A model generated the notes under the pieces. That model saw only the letters and a list, made by a program, of their open reading frames with translations, was not told the origin of the DNA and did no database searches. Shown in pieces: positions 46,468 to 55,522 of a DNA stretch of 64,000 bases (positions are counted from its first letter, which is position 1; each line of letters begins with the position of its first letter). Source of the stretch: Leptasterias polaris (Eukaryota > Echinodermata > Asteroidea > Forcipulatida > Asteriidae); the NCBI GenBank assembly GCA_037783415.1, contig JAZGTN010000046.1, positions 3,726,501 through 3,790,500 on the forward strand, read 5' to 3'. The position numbers and the translations under genes are program-made.

Positions 46468-49400
46468 GTCGACAACAGCAGCAACCTCGGCAGCAGCAAC
46501 AGCCTCGGCGGCAGCAGCAACAGCCTCGGCGGCAGCAGCAACAGCCTCGGCAACAGCAACTACAGCAGCCTCGGCAACAGCAACAGCCTCAGCAACAGCA
46601 ACAGCAACAGCAACAGCCTCAGCAGCAAGAACAGTTACAGCCTCAGCGACAACAGGAACAGCAGTAGCAAAAATTAAAAAAATACATAATTATTTTATTT
46701 TGGCTCTTTATTTTTACTTTCAATTGTCTTTTCATGTAATTTTCTTTGAGCACCATTAAAGCAAAGAAGCATAGGTTGCCAAATTTTATTCTGTGTACTG
46801 ATCAATTATTGACTCACACATTTATTACTCCACAAAAGAAAATAATTATTTTTAATTATATTGTTGAAAAAATTTATGGTGCTACCTGTGGAAAAAACGC
46901 TACTAGTTTGCCAGTTTTTAAGTTAGAAGTTCCCTTTTTAATACATTGTTTATAACCCAATTACAAATCAAGTTTTTTATCAATAAGTAAACAAGGAACT
47001 CACCTCGCCATAAACTTAGCGAGTAAAATAATTACGGGATATTAATTTAATCCAGTAATAGGCGCAATTTCCCTGCATGTCAGGACAGCAGTGTGTTGTT
47101 GTTAATATCTATTGTTGCAAATCCACGAGTGAAACGATATTGAACAATGGGCTACCGAACTCATTATGAAATTCTATAGACGTCGACGGTCGAAGTGGGT
47201 TGGATTTTCTTGGATCTGTGGGCGGAGTCAGCAAAGCAGAGCTTTTCATTGGCCAAGAGCTTTATGGCCGTTGTACGTACGTGCAAAACGCATGAACACT
47301 GATAAAACGTATTAATTATGTTGTGACATGCACGTTGTCTGCACGTTGCATTTTGGTTTTATCAAAACGTCATAGTGGTGTTCATGCGTTTTGCTCGTAC
47401 ATACACTAGGTCATAAAGCTCTTGGCCAATGAAAAGCTCAGCTTTGCTGACTCCGCCCAAAGATCCAAGAAAATCCAACCCACCTCAACCGTCGACGTCT
47501 ATACGCCTCTCTTAATATTCATGCATGACGTCATAATTCTTACTTAAAATGAGGCTATAGGCGCGCGTCCGCCACCACTTGCAGTGGCTGCGCCTATGGC
47601 CTCGTTTTGGGTTAGAATTGTGACGTACTCGAGCATAAATAAGAGGCGTATAGAATTTCATAATGAGTCCGGTAGCCGATTGTTCAATTTCGTTTCACTC
47701 GGCGTGGATTTGCAACAATGGATATTAACAACAATACTGCTGTCCTGACAGGGAAATTGCGACACAGGGAATACGCGTGCGGGGACAGTTTGAATAAATG
47801 GCGGATAATGGTGGGGGCATATTCATATCCCGTAATTATTTTACTCGCTAAGTTTTTGGTGAGTTCCTTGTTTACTTATTGAGTAAACTTGATTTGTAAT
47901 TGGGTTATAAACAATGTATTAAAAAGAGCACTTCTAACCTAAAAACTGGCAAGTGGTGTTTTTGTCCACAGGCAGCACCATAAGTTCAGGTTTCAAAAAT
48001 ATAATTAAAAATAATTCATTTTTTCGTGGAGTAATAATGTGTGAGTCACAGACGTAGACAGATATATCAGTCTTTCGCTAACCTAGATTAGAGCAATTTG
48101 CATTTGACTCATCTACATATGGAAAGTATGTATAAAAGAATACGTCGTCTGTACAAATGTAATATAAAAGACGTAGGCCTACCTAAAGGATTATCTGTCT
48201 TTTCAAACGATACGTCGTCTGTACAAATGTAATATAAAAGACGTACCTACAGGATTAGGTGTCTTTTCAAACGATACGTCGTCTGTACAAATGTATTATA
48301 AAAGACGTACCTACAGGATTAGGTGTCTTTTCAAACGATACGTCGTCTGAACAAATGTATTATAAAAGACGTACCTACAGGATTAGTTGTCCTTTCAAAC
48401 AATACGTCGTCTGTACAAATGTGATATAAAAGATGTACCTAAAAGATTAAGCAGTAATTCTTTAAGGCCCAAACGGAAATCAGATTGTTGGCGAGCCCAA
48501 ATTGGATTCCTCCGATGAAGACGGCATCCAACCCGAGTTATGTTTTGGACTGCACTGGGTAAATAAAAACATGTATTAAATACCCCTTCCCCCAAAAGAA
48601 CAATACTTAATTACGTTCAATCTTCCCATTGTTTACAGTAACACTATATCAGTGCAATAAGAAATGTAACTTCTATAGATGATCAAGATAACTGATTTTC
48701 ATGAAAAGAAAATCAGATACGTGATACACAAGTAAACTTTACATTTATAGCAGCCATTCAACGGGGTTTTATGACTTTGTAAATCCTAGCCCGACGATGG
48801 GCACTGCTGGTAGCTGATTAGTGTCGTAACGACTGGGGATGGGTTTGGGATTGGAATACTTATTTATCTCTTCATTTTTCCCCTCAAATTTAGGACGAAA
48901 AGCAGTCAAAAGCACCATTTAAATGAAAATCAAAGCATCAAGTCTCCGCTGTAAGAAAACCAGTTAAAAATACCCAAGCGTTTTGAAGGAAAGCGGGATT
49001 TAAAAAAGCGTTCAACATTGAACGCCGCTTTCTCCGATTGTTACTTTTCACTGGGATCTACGTGTGTGTGGCGTCGGTGACGATTTGATTGTTACAGTCA
49101 CATTGACAAAATGTGTCTCGAAAGTAAGCATTCATGACTTGTCGCATGACTGCTTGCAATGGTTAATTGTCTCATACAATGTATACACTACATGAAACTT
49201 CGGAGTCTAGACACTATTGTGTACACCCATTGCATTTATTTGCACATTTGATATTTTAAAAGTTATAGGTCATTAATTGTCGCATGACTGCTTGCAATGG
49301 TTTATTGACTGATACAATTTAAACGCTACATAAAACTTTGGAGTCCAGGCACTATTTTGTACATAACCAGTACATACATTTGTACATTTGATAGTTTCAC

Positions 49401-52154
49401 AGTACATTGACATTTATTGTATGATACATTATGACATGAATATAATTAGCAAATCTTGAGACCACCATATCTCGAAAAGTATAAGTCCGATCAACTGTTT
49501 TCGATTGTGTATTTCGATTGTGTACTTGTGGGATACTGTAGATGTATTTGTTGGGCTAAACATTGTGCGACGTCATCATGAAGGATTGAGGGGGAGTGGG
49601 TTTTGGAAAGGGGGGAGGGGGGTTTGGTTTTCAGGGGAAGGGGTTGTTGGAACTCACTAAAAAGCAGCTCGTCGGGATGGTTTTGGAGGACATTATTATC
49701 TAACAGAAGGCTTAATTGACATTACAAACAATGTTTTTCGCAATTTAGTTTTTTACATCGATTGTCATAGTTAGTACAATTAATTGGCACTTGAGGAGCG
49801 TCCCTATCACATCTGCATCGATCAATCTAAACAGTACAACCGGTAATTGCATTTAATTGAACTTATTGTGTCAAGCAGAATCCCCCCCCCCACCCCACCA
49901 CCACCACACACCACCACCGTACAGCGGCATTCAATTCCAAGCCGTTGACAGAATCTTCGACAGAAATATTGTCCACTGATAGGATGGTCTATCATCACTG
50001 AGGCCGTTTTGTTCCACGCTAAAAACTTCCTCAAAAGCCAAAACTTGTTCATCAATGTTTCAAAGACACTTTCAACGTTTTAAGTATACTCTCGGGTACT
50101 ATTAATTGTGTTTTGCATCACTTTATTAATTACAAAGACCTACGTTTCCGTTCAGATATCATGCGCTCATCTTGACGCATTGAGTAGCGCACGGAATGCT
50201 GCGGTCTATTAAAAATGATTATGACAACGTCATGACAACGTTATGACAATGTAAATATCACATATGCAAATTTTTAGATATTTACTATACGGCTTAGAAG
50301 TTGTACAATTCATACAAGTTTTTTCAAGAAATTTACCAAATTTATGAACTAGGTGCACTAATTTCTTCTTGTATTTGTCTAGACTGTCAGAGGATTTTAT
50401 GGATAAAATAAATGCAGTAACTAAAACATGAAATATAATTTCCAATATATAATTAAAATTAAACAACCCTTTAAAAAATATACACCCATGACTGCCAAAT
50501 AAAAAAATTCGGTCTATATATATCGTACTTGCTGTACGATGTATTGTAGACACAGGTGCAGAGAAGTCAGGTAACGGCAACGTGTAGAAAAGACTTACTG
50601 GTAAGTTTGTATTGTTGAAATTAAATTATCATGTTGACATACCAATTAACAGTGTTGTGTAATTAACTGATGTAGTAAATAAAATAAATGATTGATCTGC
50701 CGTTGTGACAACGTTCAGGGTACCGGAAAAAAATACGTTGTGACAACATTCTTTTGAAAACAATTATTTACAACATGGCAACGTTGCATCATTACGTTCT
50801 GAAGACGTACAGGGGAGGGGAGTCGACAAAGATTCGTTGTTACATAGATAACGTTATAACAACCTAAAACACACACTCTGGCAACGTTGTTGTAACGTTA
50901 TAAATTAGTTGCCATAAGGTCACTTGGAACGTTTATTAAACGTACCAACAACGTGGTTGTTACATCGCGTCTTTACGTTCAGAAGACGTATAGGGGAGTC
51001 GACAGAGTTTCGTTGTGACGTTATGTTAATAACGTCACCTACACCAAAGTCTGACTTCATTACAACGTTGTGAGAACGTCAAATTGTTAGCTGGGGTGCC
51101 CTTTTTGCAAAATGAAAATGGCCTTGCCCTCCCAAAAATGAATTCCAGGCCTGCCTTGCGCCCGTGAAATTCTTCAGAGTCTTTTTAACTTAAGGGTATG
51201 TGGAAAGTTTTAAAACTGTTTAAAGAGTTTAAAACTGTTTCCAAGTCTCATTGTGAAGGGAAACTTACGGAAGCCCGTTAGTGCCAGGCGAATGTATGTT
51301 TCTTCGACAGGATAATCATTCGTTGACATGTGGTGTGAACATTTTAACTGATATTCACCTGGCACTAACAGGCTTCCGTAAAAAATATGCCATCAATCAA
51401 GGACCGCAATTTTTGTCTATGGTATCCCAATTCCAGAATTATATTACAGTTAGCAATAGCTTTCAGGCCTGAGATGGGAGGGTAGGGTTGAAACGTTCAA
51501 TAATTCGTTCGATCTGAACGAAACAGTGACGGTATCTGGACGATCTGGCTTTCTCAAAAAGTGAAGTTCGCACGAATCACATAAGTATAGGCTTAGTTAA
51601 TGTTTATAAAATTATCATTATATAGGCCTACTGGTTTTATATTTTTTGTCAGTCAGTTTCCAAAGTATTTTTTAATAAGCAGGACAGTTTTTTTCAGAAC
51701 TAAGAAGTCTCCCGAAGTATCCCGAATTCCAAATAATCTACTCCGTGGCTGAACATAAATTATAGCAAGACAAGTTCTCAAAGAACAAAATTTAAACCTA
51801 GCAAGTAGATAATACACATGGTGTTACCGCAAACCAACGTTACAAAGTATTTTTTCATTATACATAGGCCTACCTGTAATTGACACCGCTTATATCGGTG
51901 TACTGGCTGTTTGCCTGGGCGGTCAGGATGGCGTGTTGATGAGGTTCAATAAACCCCGGCATCAGGGTCTGCTGGTTGAGGTAGATCACCTCTGTCTTAC
52001 CCCCCTTCAAGCAGAAGACGTCTTCCATCTTACCCACGGCCACGATCTTCTCCCGGGTGATGGCCACGGCTTCAGCTGTGGCCTGGTTGCCTTCATCCAT
52101 CGTGAGGATGCTCCCGCCAAAGAGGATAAAATCTGCATATTTTTTTGGAGGCAT
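29840..52154 (-). CDS. YtcJ-like metal-dependent amidohydrolase (Amidohydro_3), frame broken in exon 2
   Basis: Exons in transcript order: 52154-51874, 43009-42759, 32841-32562, 32032-31605, 31430-31200, 30205-29840. All junctions are GT-AG. The product would be about 610 aa, in the range of bacterial YtcJ/NfdA-type amidohydrolases, which cut C-N bonds with bound metal; the substrate here is unknown. Visible features: N-terminal beta-sandwich start (ADFILFGGSILTMDEG), metal-site motif PGFIEPHQH in exon 1, WNQ-like GHVAWVN in exon 2, PGGTFVRDQEGKLTGQL in exon 3, KIIADGSPHSGTA and AIHCHGERAAEQ in exon 4, RHRMEHLG in exon 5, and the C-terminal GSITVGKKADLVVL in exon 6. A 4-bp tandem duplication (TAAT) at about 42783-42790 shifts the frame inside the VNSQAL motif and gives an immediate stop; removing it restores every downstream phase. 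So this is either a mutated allele/recent pseudogene or an assembly error. Introns 1 and 2 are almost entirely transposon. Confidence 0.85.
30270..30613. mobile_element. TTAA-flanked MITE, AGGGTGTGTAC family
   Basis: AGGGTGTGTACAACATTGG at the left and CCAATGTTGTACACACCCT at the right. TTAA is at 30266-30269 and 30614-30617, the latter shared with the next element. It keeps interior blocks related to the AGGCACTG family (AAAGACCTGTATCC, AACAAACCTGTGAAAGTTTA). Confidence 0.8.
30618..30985. mobile_element. TTAA-flanked MITE, AGGCACTG family
   Basis: AGGCACTGTACACG... to ...GTTCAGTGCCT, with TTAA on both sides (30614-30617, 30986-30989). Full-length sister of 14.10 and 25.66 kb. It lies in the last amidohydrolase intron, directly abutting the previous MITE. 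Confidence 0.85.
33130..33478. repeat. 22-bp satellite in the left arm
   Basis: About sixteen units of CCGTCGCCTTTTCAATTTTGGT, some with TTT in place of GGT (21 bp). Open frames across it are artefacts of periodicity. Confidence 0.9.
33722..35888 (-). mobile_element. 5'-truncated CR1/Jockey-type LINE
   Basis: The minus strand encodes the C-terminal half of a non-LTR reverse transcriptase: YTDFSKAFDTV (near 35.86 kb), TSGVPQGSVLGPLFF, then LLFADDLKLF and WSSTWKLSLNPTKC. The 3' end has an A-rich AAATAAAAT tail joined directly to the host transposon arm at 33721. An 8-bp tandem duplication (GTCCAGAT) near 35.79 kb breaks the frame, and a MITE at 34147-35004 cuts the downstream coding region. 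Inactive. The intact target sequence can be read in the opposite arm (GTTTACATACAATC). Confidence 0.85.
34147..35004. mobile_element. MITE with 42-bp internal array, nested in the LINE
   Basis: Inverted ends CTATGGTGGCCCTGAAGGGA / reverse complement, with arms about 150-300 bp. AAAA is on both sides. In the left arm a 42-bp unit containing GCAATGTCGTGAAACAA and CGCGAATATGTGCGCACACG is repeated about five times (34187-34400); the right arm has about one. The 42-bp period keeps frames open on both strands without any real gene. Confidence 0.85.
36251..36453 (-). repeat. 3' LTR
   Basis: 203 bp, TG...CA ends, identical to 40864-41066. On the coding strand it carries AATAAA (36402-36407) and a CCAAT motif. 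Confidence 0.9.
36912..39002 (-). CDS. Retropepsin - zinc-finger-like - TatD nuclease fusion (696 aa) of the LTR element
   Basis: Domain order: retropepsin-like protease at about residues 45-150 (active-site VVDTAAQVSIL, DTA at 67-69; second-half motif ILGLDFL). Next comes a beta-rich stretch like the pre-RT part of Gypsy polyproteins (to about 260), then two copies of a HxEADRCLLGNL motif. A C2H2-like CPQEGCDHKTRKMKRHVVRYH follows at about 363-383, then a spacer, and a TatD-family nuclease domain from about 525 to the end. TatD metal-site motifs seen are FVDSHCHLD, GEIGLDY, VVLHCRD and HLHCYT; the last family Asp motif and the C-terminal third are missing because the frame stops shortly after HCYT. 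The start codon overlaps the Gag stop as TAATG. TatD proteins are metal-dependent 3' exonuclease-like DNases; activity here is doubtful. Confidence 0.85.
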   Translation of the reverse strand: MQTGCTGLQPVQVKKTLGHHNSKLEQTPCKTNVPVAALQEVKFSTNPGITLVVPIQVGGVCTCAVVDTAAQVSILNNEITNKIRHAALVEEPLILKGADKTSTMLAHKMKPVSLILGNRSFKWNFVNAPIEDTVILGLDFLKTYSGVIDLNNDTLNLDGCSVQAHMRKNKNEKYSVQRVIIQRKTIVPPHSLVNAKIEFSHSSNKTYIIHGPEINHKGILIPHSLVHQNDPTTKQGIMCLRNQSNSYIRLMRGHVVGRGEEVDPECIYPLSDNNLHVEADRCLLGNLHMEQSQECISPTSDNINLHGEADRCLLGNLQMELAQENNNNTDVNSNIAHPDTPSVVTMAPEKTGGRRGHSGLQSCPQEGCDHKTRKMKRHVVRYHICDGQWWALYPLMACWTCEKLEISTHIKSHGPFKAETHLTKLVAQVSLFLEYLSSKLRLNHTKDLMQLVSHYRLGDQQSSLPVEELTVWDSYDSYMGLPKIHQRNLEDPTRVSSLFHWRTLQRLLSWTPPYISSPLSYSSEFVDSHCHLDRLFRVSGYTGSLDGFLEQRRFVEPGFKGCITVFCDEASLSKWENQKALIESTGVHAAVGYHPKNAHNFTRDAELLIRHVLDTSNVCVLGEIGLDYSGSYYRYKEKQQAVFKKLLVLAVNSNLPVVLHCRDAEPDCFKIVRQTLPRMWRIHLHCYTLICSDRSM
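39002..39778 (-). CDS. Gag-like protein with CCHC zinc knuckle
   Basis: 258 aa. A capsid-like region has SELSSIRQRDEESLEEFGQR and AREAFLRGC, typical of Gypsy-type Gag. A Pro/Ser/Arg-rich linker and one knuckle CFTCNAIGHFSRDC follow near the C-terminus. The ATG comes directly after an in-frame TAG, and the usual N-terminal part of Gag is absent; the upstream HhH frame overlaps it in another phase. Confidence 0.8.
   Translation of the reverse strand: MTFMIFIKGNYDQSREHLLTMFGKTKDPIISRSELSSIRQRDEESLEEFGQRVRQLTTRAFPTAQTDVFETLAREAFLRGCLDVDAAEMALFRDPQTLNQAVQYTQTATHNHKLLARQGRSRLRHVSFGPTEPLAVKQIQVKQTGPDQLDVHLDWSDLNKNVRELVTCLKGPRPQSGPQKPLPEYNSPITRLPDKSGNPATNTRSFSPRRAQSPPPSPGRQSRCFTCNAIGHFSRDCPHNARPRSPSPSQRFNKASLN
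39756..39896 (-). CDS. ComEA-like helix-hairpin-helix peptide (46 aa)
   Basis: The peptide contains NINTAPVKELTALPGIG, then AQAIVAVRDIKGVVKLDDF, which matches the double-turn HhH DNA-binding motif of ComEA-type proteins, including the GIG hairpin. Its last 23 bases overlap the Gag start in a different phase (Gag is +1 relative to it). A +1 shift would make an HhH-Gag fusion; a single indel could also explain it. HhH motifs bind DNA backbones without sequence preference. Confidence 0.7.
   Translation of the reverse strand: MLVNINTAPVKELTALPGIGVKFAQAIVAVRDIKGVVKLDDFHDFH
40864..41066 (-). repeat. 5' LTR
   Basis: 203 bp, identical to the 3' LTR. Followed on the coding strand by the primer-binding-site-like sequence. 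Confidence 0.9.
41930..42190. repeat. Array of the 16-bp palindrome ATGGTTTATAAACCAT
   Basis: Five full copies plus variants (for example ATGGTCTACAAATCAT) spaced 30-70 bp apart, just inside the right arm. One copy sits at the matching place on the left (35904-35919). Each is a perfect palindrome. Confidence 0.8.
42454..42685. repeat. 22-bp satellite in the right arm
   Basis: The inverse of the 33.13-kb array (ACCAAAATTGAAAAGGCGACGG), about ten units with some truncated. A C18 tract (42369-42390) sits next to it only on this arm. Confidence 0.9.
44344..44660. repeat. 64-bp tandem repeat, left copy
   Basis: About five units containing TTTAGGTACGTCTTTTATAT and CAGACGACGTATCGTTTGAA. The mirrored array is at 48.13-48.43 kb in the opposite arm. 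Confidence 0.85.
44761..46667 (+). CDS. Transposon-borne SANT/Myb-like polyglutamine protein
   Basis: Two exons, 44761-44978 and 45716-46667, joined by a GT-AG intron in phase 2, encode 389 aa. Residues about 10-65 look like a SANT/Myb-like helical domain (EERRLVLEGYRAHGNQWGLV, then EEEINQHYLRR and a basic RRRVREI). A Pro-rich acidic middle follows (APPPPPPEPEA), then a short hydrophobic segment (HVGFLHYVNNILPVLSIEF). The C-terminal ~100 residues are almost all Gln with Pro/Arg, coded by CAG/CAA runs. Such a protein could be a DNA-binding accessory factor of the transposon, as Harbinger elements have, or a captured host gene; neither is proven. No transposase neighbours it. Confidence 0.65.
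47340..48890. repeat. Right arm of the inverted duplication (gene-less)
   Basis: Reverse complement of 43905-44746 joined to 46814-47340, about 90-95% identical by eye. The sequence TGTGAC|TCACAC at 48040-48050 is continuous here, whereas in the left arm 44747-46813 (the gene) sits at that point. It includes the mirrored 64-bp array and a small MITE (47.51-47.65 kb). Confidence 0.85.
47506..47645. mobile_element. Small palindromic MITE
   Basis: TTCATGCATGACGTCATAAT and AATGAGGCTATAGGCGC at the left, mirrored (imperfectly) as GCGCCTATGGCCTCGTTT and TTGTGACG at the right. Present only in the right arm. Confidence 0.55.
51265..51382. mobile_element. 118-bp foldback MITE
   Basis: TTACGGAAGCCCGTTAGTGC mirrored by GCACTAACAGGCTTCCGTAA. 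It lies in amidohydrolase intron 1, outside the large transposon. Confidence 0.7.
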
Positions 52155-53478
52155 TCTTCTACTCGACACGAGGTGAAACGTAACTGTGCTTCTTGTTTGT
52201 AAAACAGTGCTCCAAACCCTGATCTTTACGTTTTAAATGGTATACGGGTGCAGGATCAAGTGTGTAATCTTTCAAGCGGGCTCTTATCGAAGGTTAGAGC
52301 CGAAGTGCATTGAACAAAGCCGTATGTGCAACCGCCGGTCCACCACTGCAGAATGAACGGGGAAGCAAAATGCCACTGGTAATTGCCGAGCGCTTGCTGC
52401 CTCGCTTATACAGGTTATATAGTTTTATTGTATATGTATGATTAAAACAACCAAACGGTTCCAATAGCACGTGTATACTCTGCCTTAAGTTAAAACGTTT
52501 CAGGGTTTCAATTTTTTTTTTTTTTGAGGAAGTTTAATTAATGATGTTGACTTTCAAAATATGATAACATCACAAGCTGGTTTCTGGAGTTGATGAGATA
52601 GCTCCTTCGCTTTGTGAAAACATTGTAGGTTTAAAAGCACTCGGTACAACTTGACCTTTAATCAGCATTGTTCCGGTGCTACAAGCCACATTATTTAAAA
52701 CGGTCAAGTAGTTCGCTCTCGTCAATTTTCGTTGTTCACTCAATATTCAAGTGCTTCCTTTTGTTAACATTTATCCACTTATAAACTGGATACAGAACGG
52801 TGGTTCACTTTTGTTTTGTCTACTCAAAATCAAATTTAAGTTGGTTAACAATTCCACACTTATAAACTGAAAGTCTGAGTGGAAGTAAGCCAAGCCGAAT
52901 ACTGTGGTACCCGCCGGTATCAGCTTTGTTCAGTGCCCGACACTTCACCGGGTGCGCGCGTGACCAACTTGGTTAAATAGGGCCGTCATTAGAAAGACGC
53001 ACTTTGATACAATTATCAAAAATAATATTTTGGAACAACTTTTTGCTACTTTTAACCCAACAGCTCATCAACTTTTTTCCTATAACCATACTGTCTGAAA
53101 TTATGTCAAGTTCATGGTTTCCTTCTTCTTTTCTTTCTTTTTTAAGCGGTGAAACTGATAAGCCACAGCGTTGCAACATACACAACCTTCTACTTGACAA
53201 CACTATTGGAGACTTTCTTGTCTGAATCAAAGCAACGGACATGAACAGAAGAATGTAATTTCAGATGGAAATATAACTACCCCCCATGATTCAAGCATCT
53301 TGTCTGATGCAGGTACCCAAAAATAGGCCCTACATTAATTATTAGCTGCAGTAAAGAATATGATGGTCACAATACCACAGCGAGCTTCAAGCACAACATC
53401 TAATCGTTCGCTGGCACAGAAACTGTGTCTTTACTTACACATCCAAATTGCAAAGAAAAAGACATATTTTAGTACGGT

Positions 53479-53547
53479 AGTTGCGATAATCTGAAACCTC
53501 CATCCTCCCGACCGTCCGGATGATGTAGGGTTTTGATTATCGCAACT
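53479..53547. repeat. Short palindrome AGTTGCGATAATC...GATTATCGCAACT
   Basis: 69 bp, almost perfectly self-complementary around ACCTCCATCCTCCCGACCG. Full copy of the family seen at 19.3 kb. Confidence 0.7.
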
Positions 53548-54319
53548 ACTTAAACGCCGCAAGCAGCAAGAAACAAACAGAGCTACAGCTACAAAGAGGA
53601 AACGGAGATGATCATGATACAAAATGTTGATGCTATCCCATCCAGTGACACTGTATATGTTTTTGTATGCCATTTTGGGGGTTACAAGCTTGTAAAATAC
53701 TATAAAATAGGTTGTGTAATTACACCCTAGGTATTGATAAATATCAATAAAAACAATTAATCGATATTACAAATTGCCCAACCCTGAGGAGTGGTCATCA
53801 CTCAGATTCTTAAACAGTGTGACCTTCTTGTGTGGAATCTTCCTAAAAAAACATTATATATCCAACAAAACATGGCTTCCGGACTAGTTTGGAGCATGGA
53901 GAACACCATTGTGATTCGAGGACACCACTCGACCTATAAGCAAGCAAGCAAGCTTATTCTTTGCGTGGGCCTACAGCTATAGCTGGCGTTGCCAGTGCGT
54001 CGCGCTGGCACGCCTTTGCTAACACTACAGGATGGCAAACAAACTTGCTTGTCTTTTTAAAACGATTTCTTGGTTCCACGGGGTTGCTTCTGTGGGTCCT
54101 TTCTATGCAGTCACTCTCACAATACACATGCATTCCAAACCCTGTCACCTTCATAATTTAAGTCACGCTCTGACATGTCTTTAATTTTATTTCAAAATTT
54201 ATTTTTAGGCCTAAAGTTTAGTTTAATGTTTTTATAGATGCAATAATGGTATTGAGGATAATGACAAAGATGTTTACCTTACACTGGTTTGTGATAAGCA
54301 GTCTATACTCAGTACTTTC

Positions 54320-54450
54320 CCGGGTTCTACGGAAGAATCCAAAGATATTATTACAACTCTGGTGGGATTCGAACCCACAACCCTCTCCATTTTGCAGTTG
54401 GACTACTCTGAGAGTGATGAGAGTGCCAACCACTAAACTGCAATAGCGCC
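54320..54450 (-). mobile_element. tRNA-like SINE
   Basis: The minus strand has GGGTTCGAATCCCACC (B box) and a degenerate A-box region (TTGCAGTTTAGTGGTTGGC). The stem is not intact. Related to the 14.7 and 60.2 kb copies. Confidence 0.6.
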
Positions 54451-55522
54451 ACCATACGCCTTAAAATGGCCAACTTCAGTCAACAGTCCGCTTATGATCA
54501 CGACATTTTGAAACAAAAGCGTAATTACTTGCATTGTAATTGGCTGTGTATTGATTCAAAAAGTCAAATATATAATCTCTATAGCTATGTATAGTTTTGC
54601 TGGATATTGAAATTTAATAAACTGTCTTTTTGAAAGGTACAAAGTAAAAGTGTTAATAATAATTTCTAAAAACGGCTGAAAATGAGGTCACTTCATTTAG
54701 TCGGATCCCTTTTGAACGACTTCTCCAAACATAGTAATCTTCTGTGGAAGGAGTCTGGCTCTCTGATGTAATGGCGGGTTGATCAAAATTTCAATGTCTC
54801 TGTAGTGTTTGTTTACGATCAACGATAGCGATGATCTGAGTATAACTTATAAGACAATCGTTGATCCAAGTTTAAAGACGATCGTTCAACATCCAGATGA
54901 TTTTCTCCTCAAAAATGGTAAGTTATTGTCGACAAATATTCACTAGTCAGAGCATCGCTAGTACTAATATAATAGTATCTGAGATTTCAAGAAGATTCCA
55001 GTCATTCACAATCACAGGAATCTTATGCTTTAGATCTGAGATTCTCGTTCTAATCTTATTTTTTAGATTACACATCTTAAAATATCAGCATGATGGATTC
55101 ATTTCTAATTCTACTGAGTCACTGAGTGATTATTTGCAATTTGGCAATCATGTCACTTTTTATGTTGTAAACTACGTTTGTTAACGTTCGTTGATAAAGA
55201 AATACAGAGTGAGTAGGCACTATGACTAACTTCAAAATCAAAGTTCAAACATCCTGAACACGATTAGACTGTAGTTCCACGACAGACTGAGGATGTGATC
55301 ATATTCATAGTTGCTGGCTTGCTACTACCTACTACAGTCCTTCAGTAGGGAGGAGGATTCCAATTACCACAAGTACCTCCATACCTGTGTCAATCTAACA
55401 TAACAACTAATGGAATTGGGTAGTTGCACATTATTTTAATATAAACTTTTTACCAACTTTCTTTCCTTTTCACAGCAGTTTTGTACTTCAATGTAGACTA
55501 TTAGCCTACGTTTTCATGAATC

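Larger units (their letters stand above)
43256..51095. mobile_element. 7.84-kb DNA transposon filling amidohydrolase intron 1
   Basis: Ends CCCAGCTAACA... / ...GTTAGCTGGG with GT on each side (43254-43255, 51096-51097). The uninterrupted site GGAAGTGCCC is visible in the related repeat at 10.66 kb. Subterminal regions (43.27-43.5 and 50.7-51.09 kb) are rich in ACGTTG/CAACGT motifs. The core (about 43.9-48.9 kb) is a large inverted duplication with a two-exon gene in its left arm only. No transposase is recognised. A 2-bp GT duplication does not fit the best-known superfamilies. Confidence 0.85.
52155..55522. other. Divergent intergenic region between the amidohydrolase and SASS6
   Basis: Start codons of the two genes face away from each other across 3.4 kb. 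It holds a small palindrome (53.48 kb), a tRNA-like SINE (54.3 kb) and otherwise A/T-rich sequence. No promoter element could be picked out with confidence. Confidence 0.5.

Noticed and set aside
46296..46759. Poly-Leu, poly-Ala and poly-Ser frames overlapping the polyQ gene
   Set aside because: They are other-phase readings of the CAG/CAA tract; only the Gln phase joins to the upstream exon.
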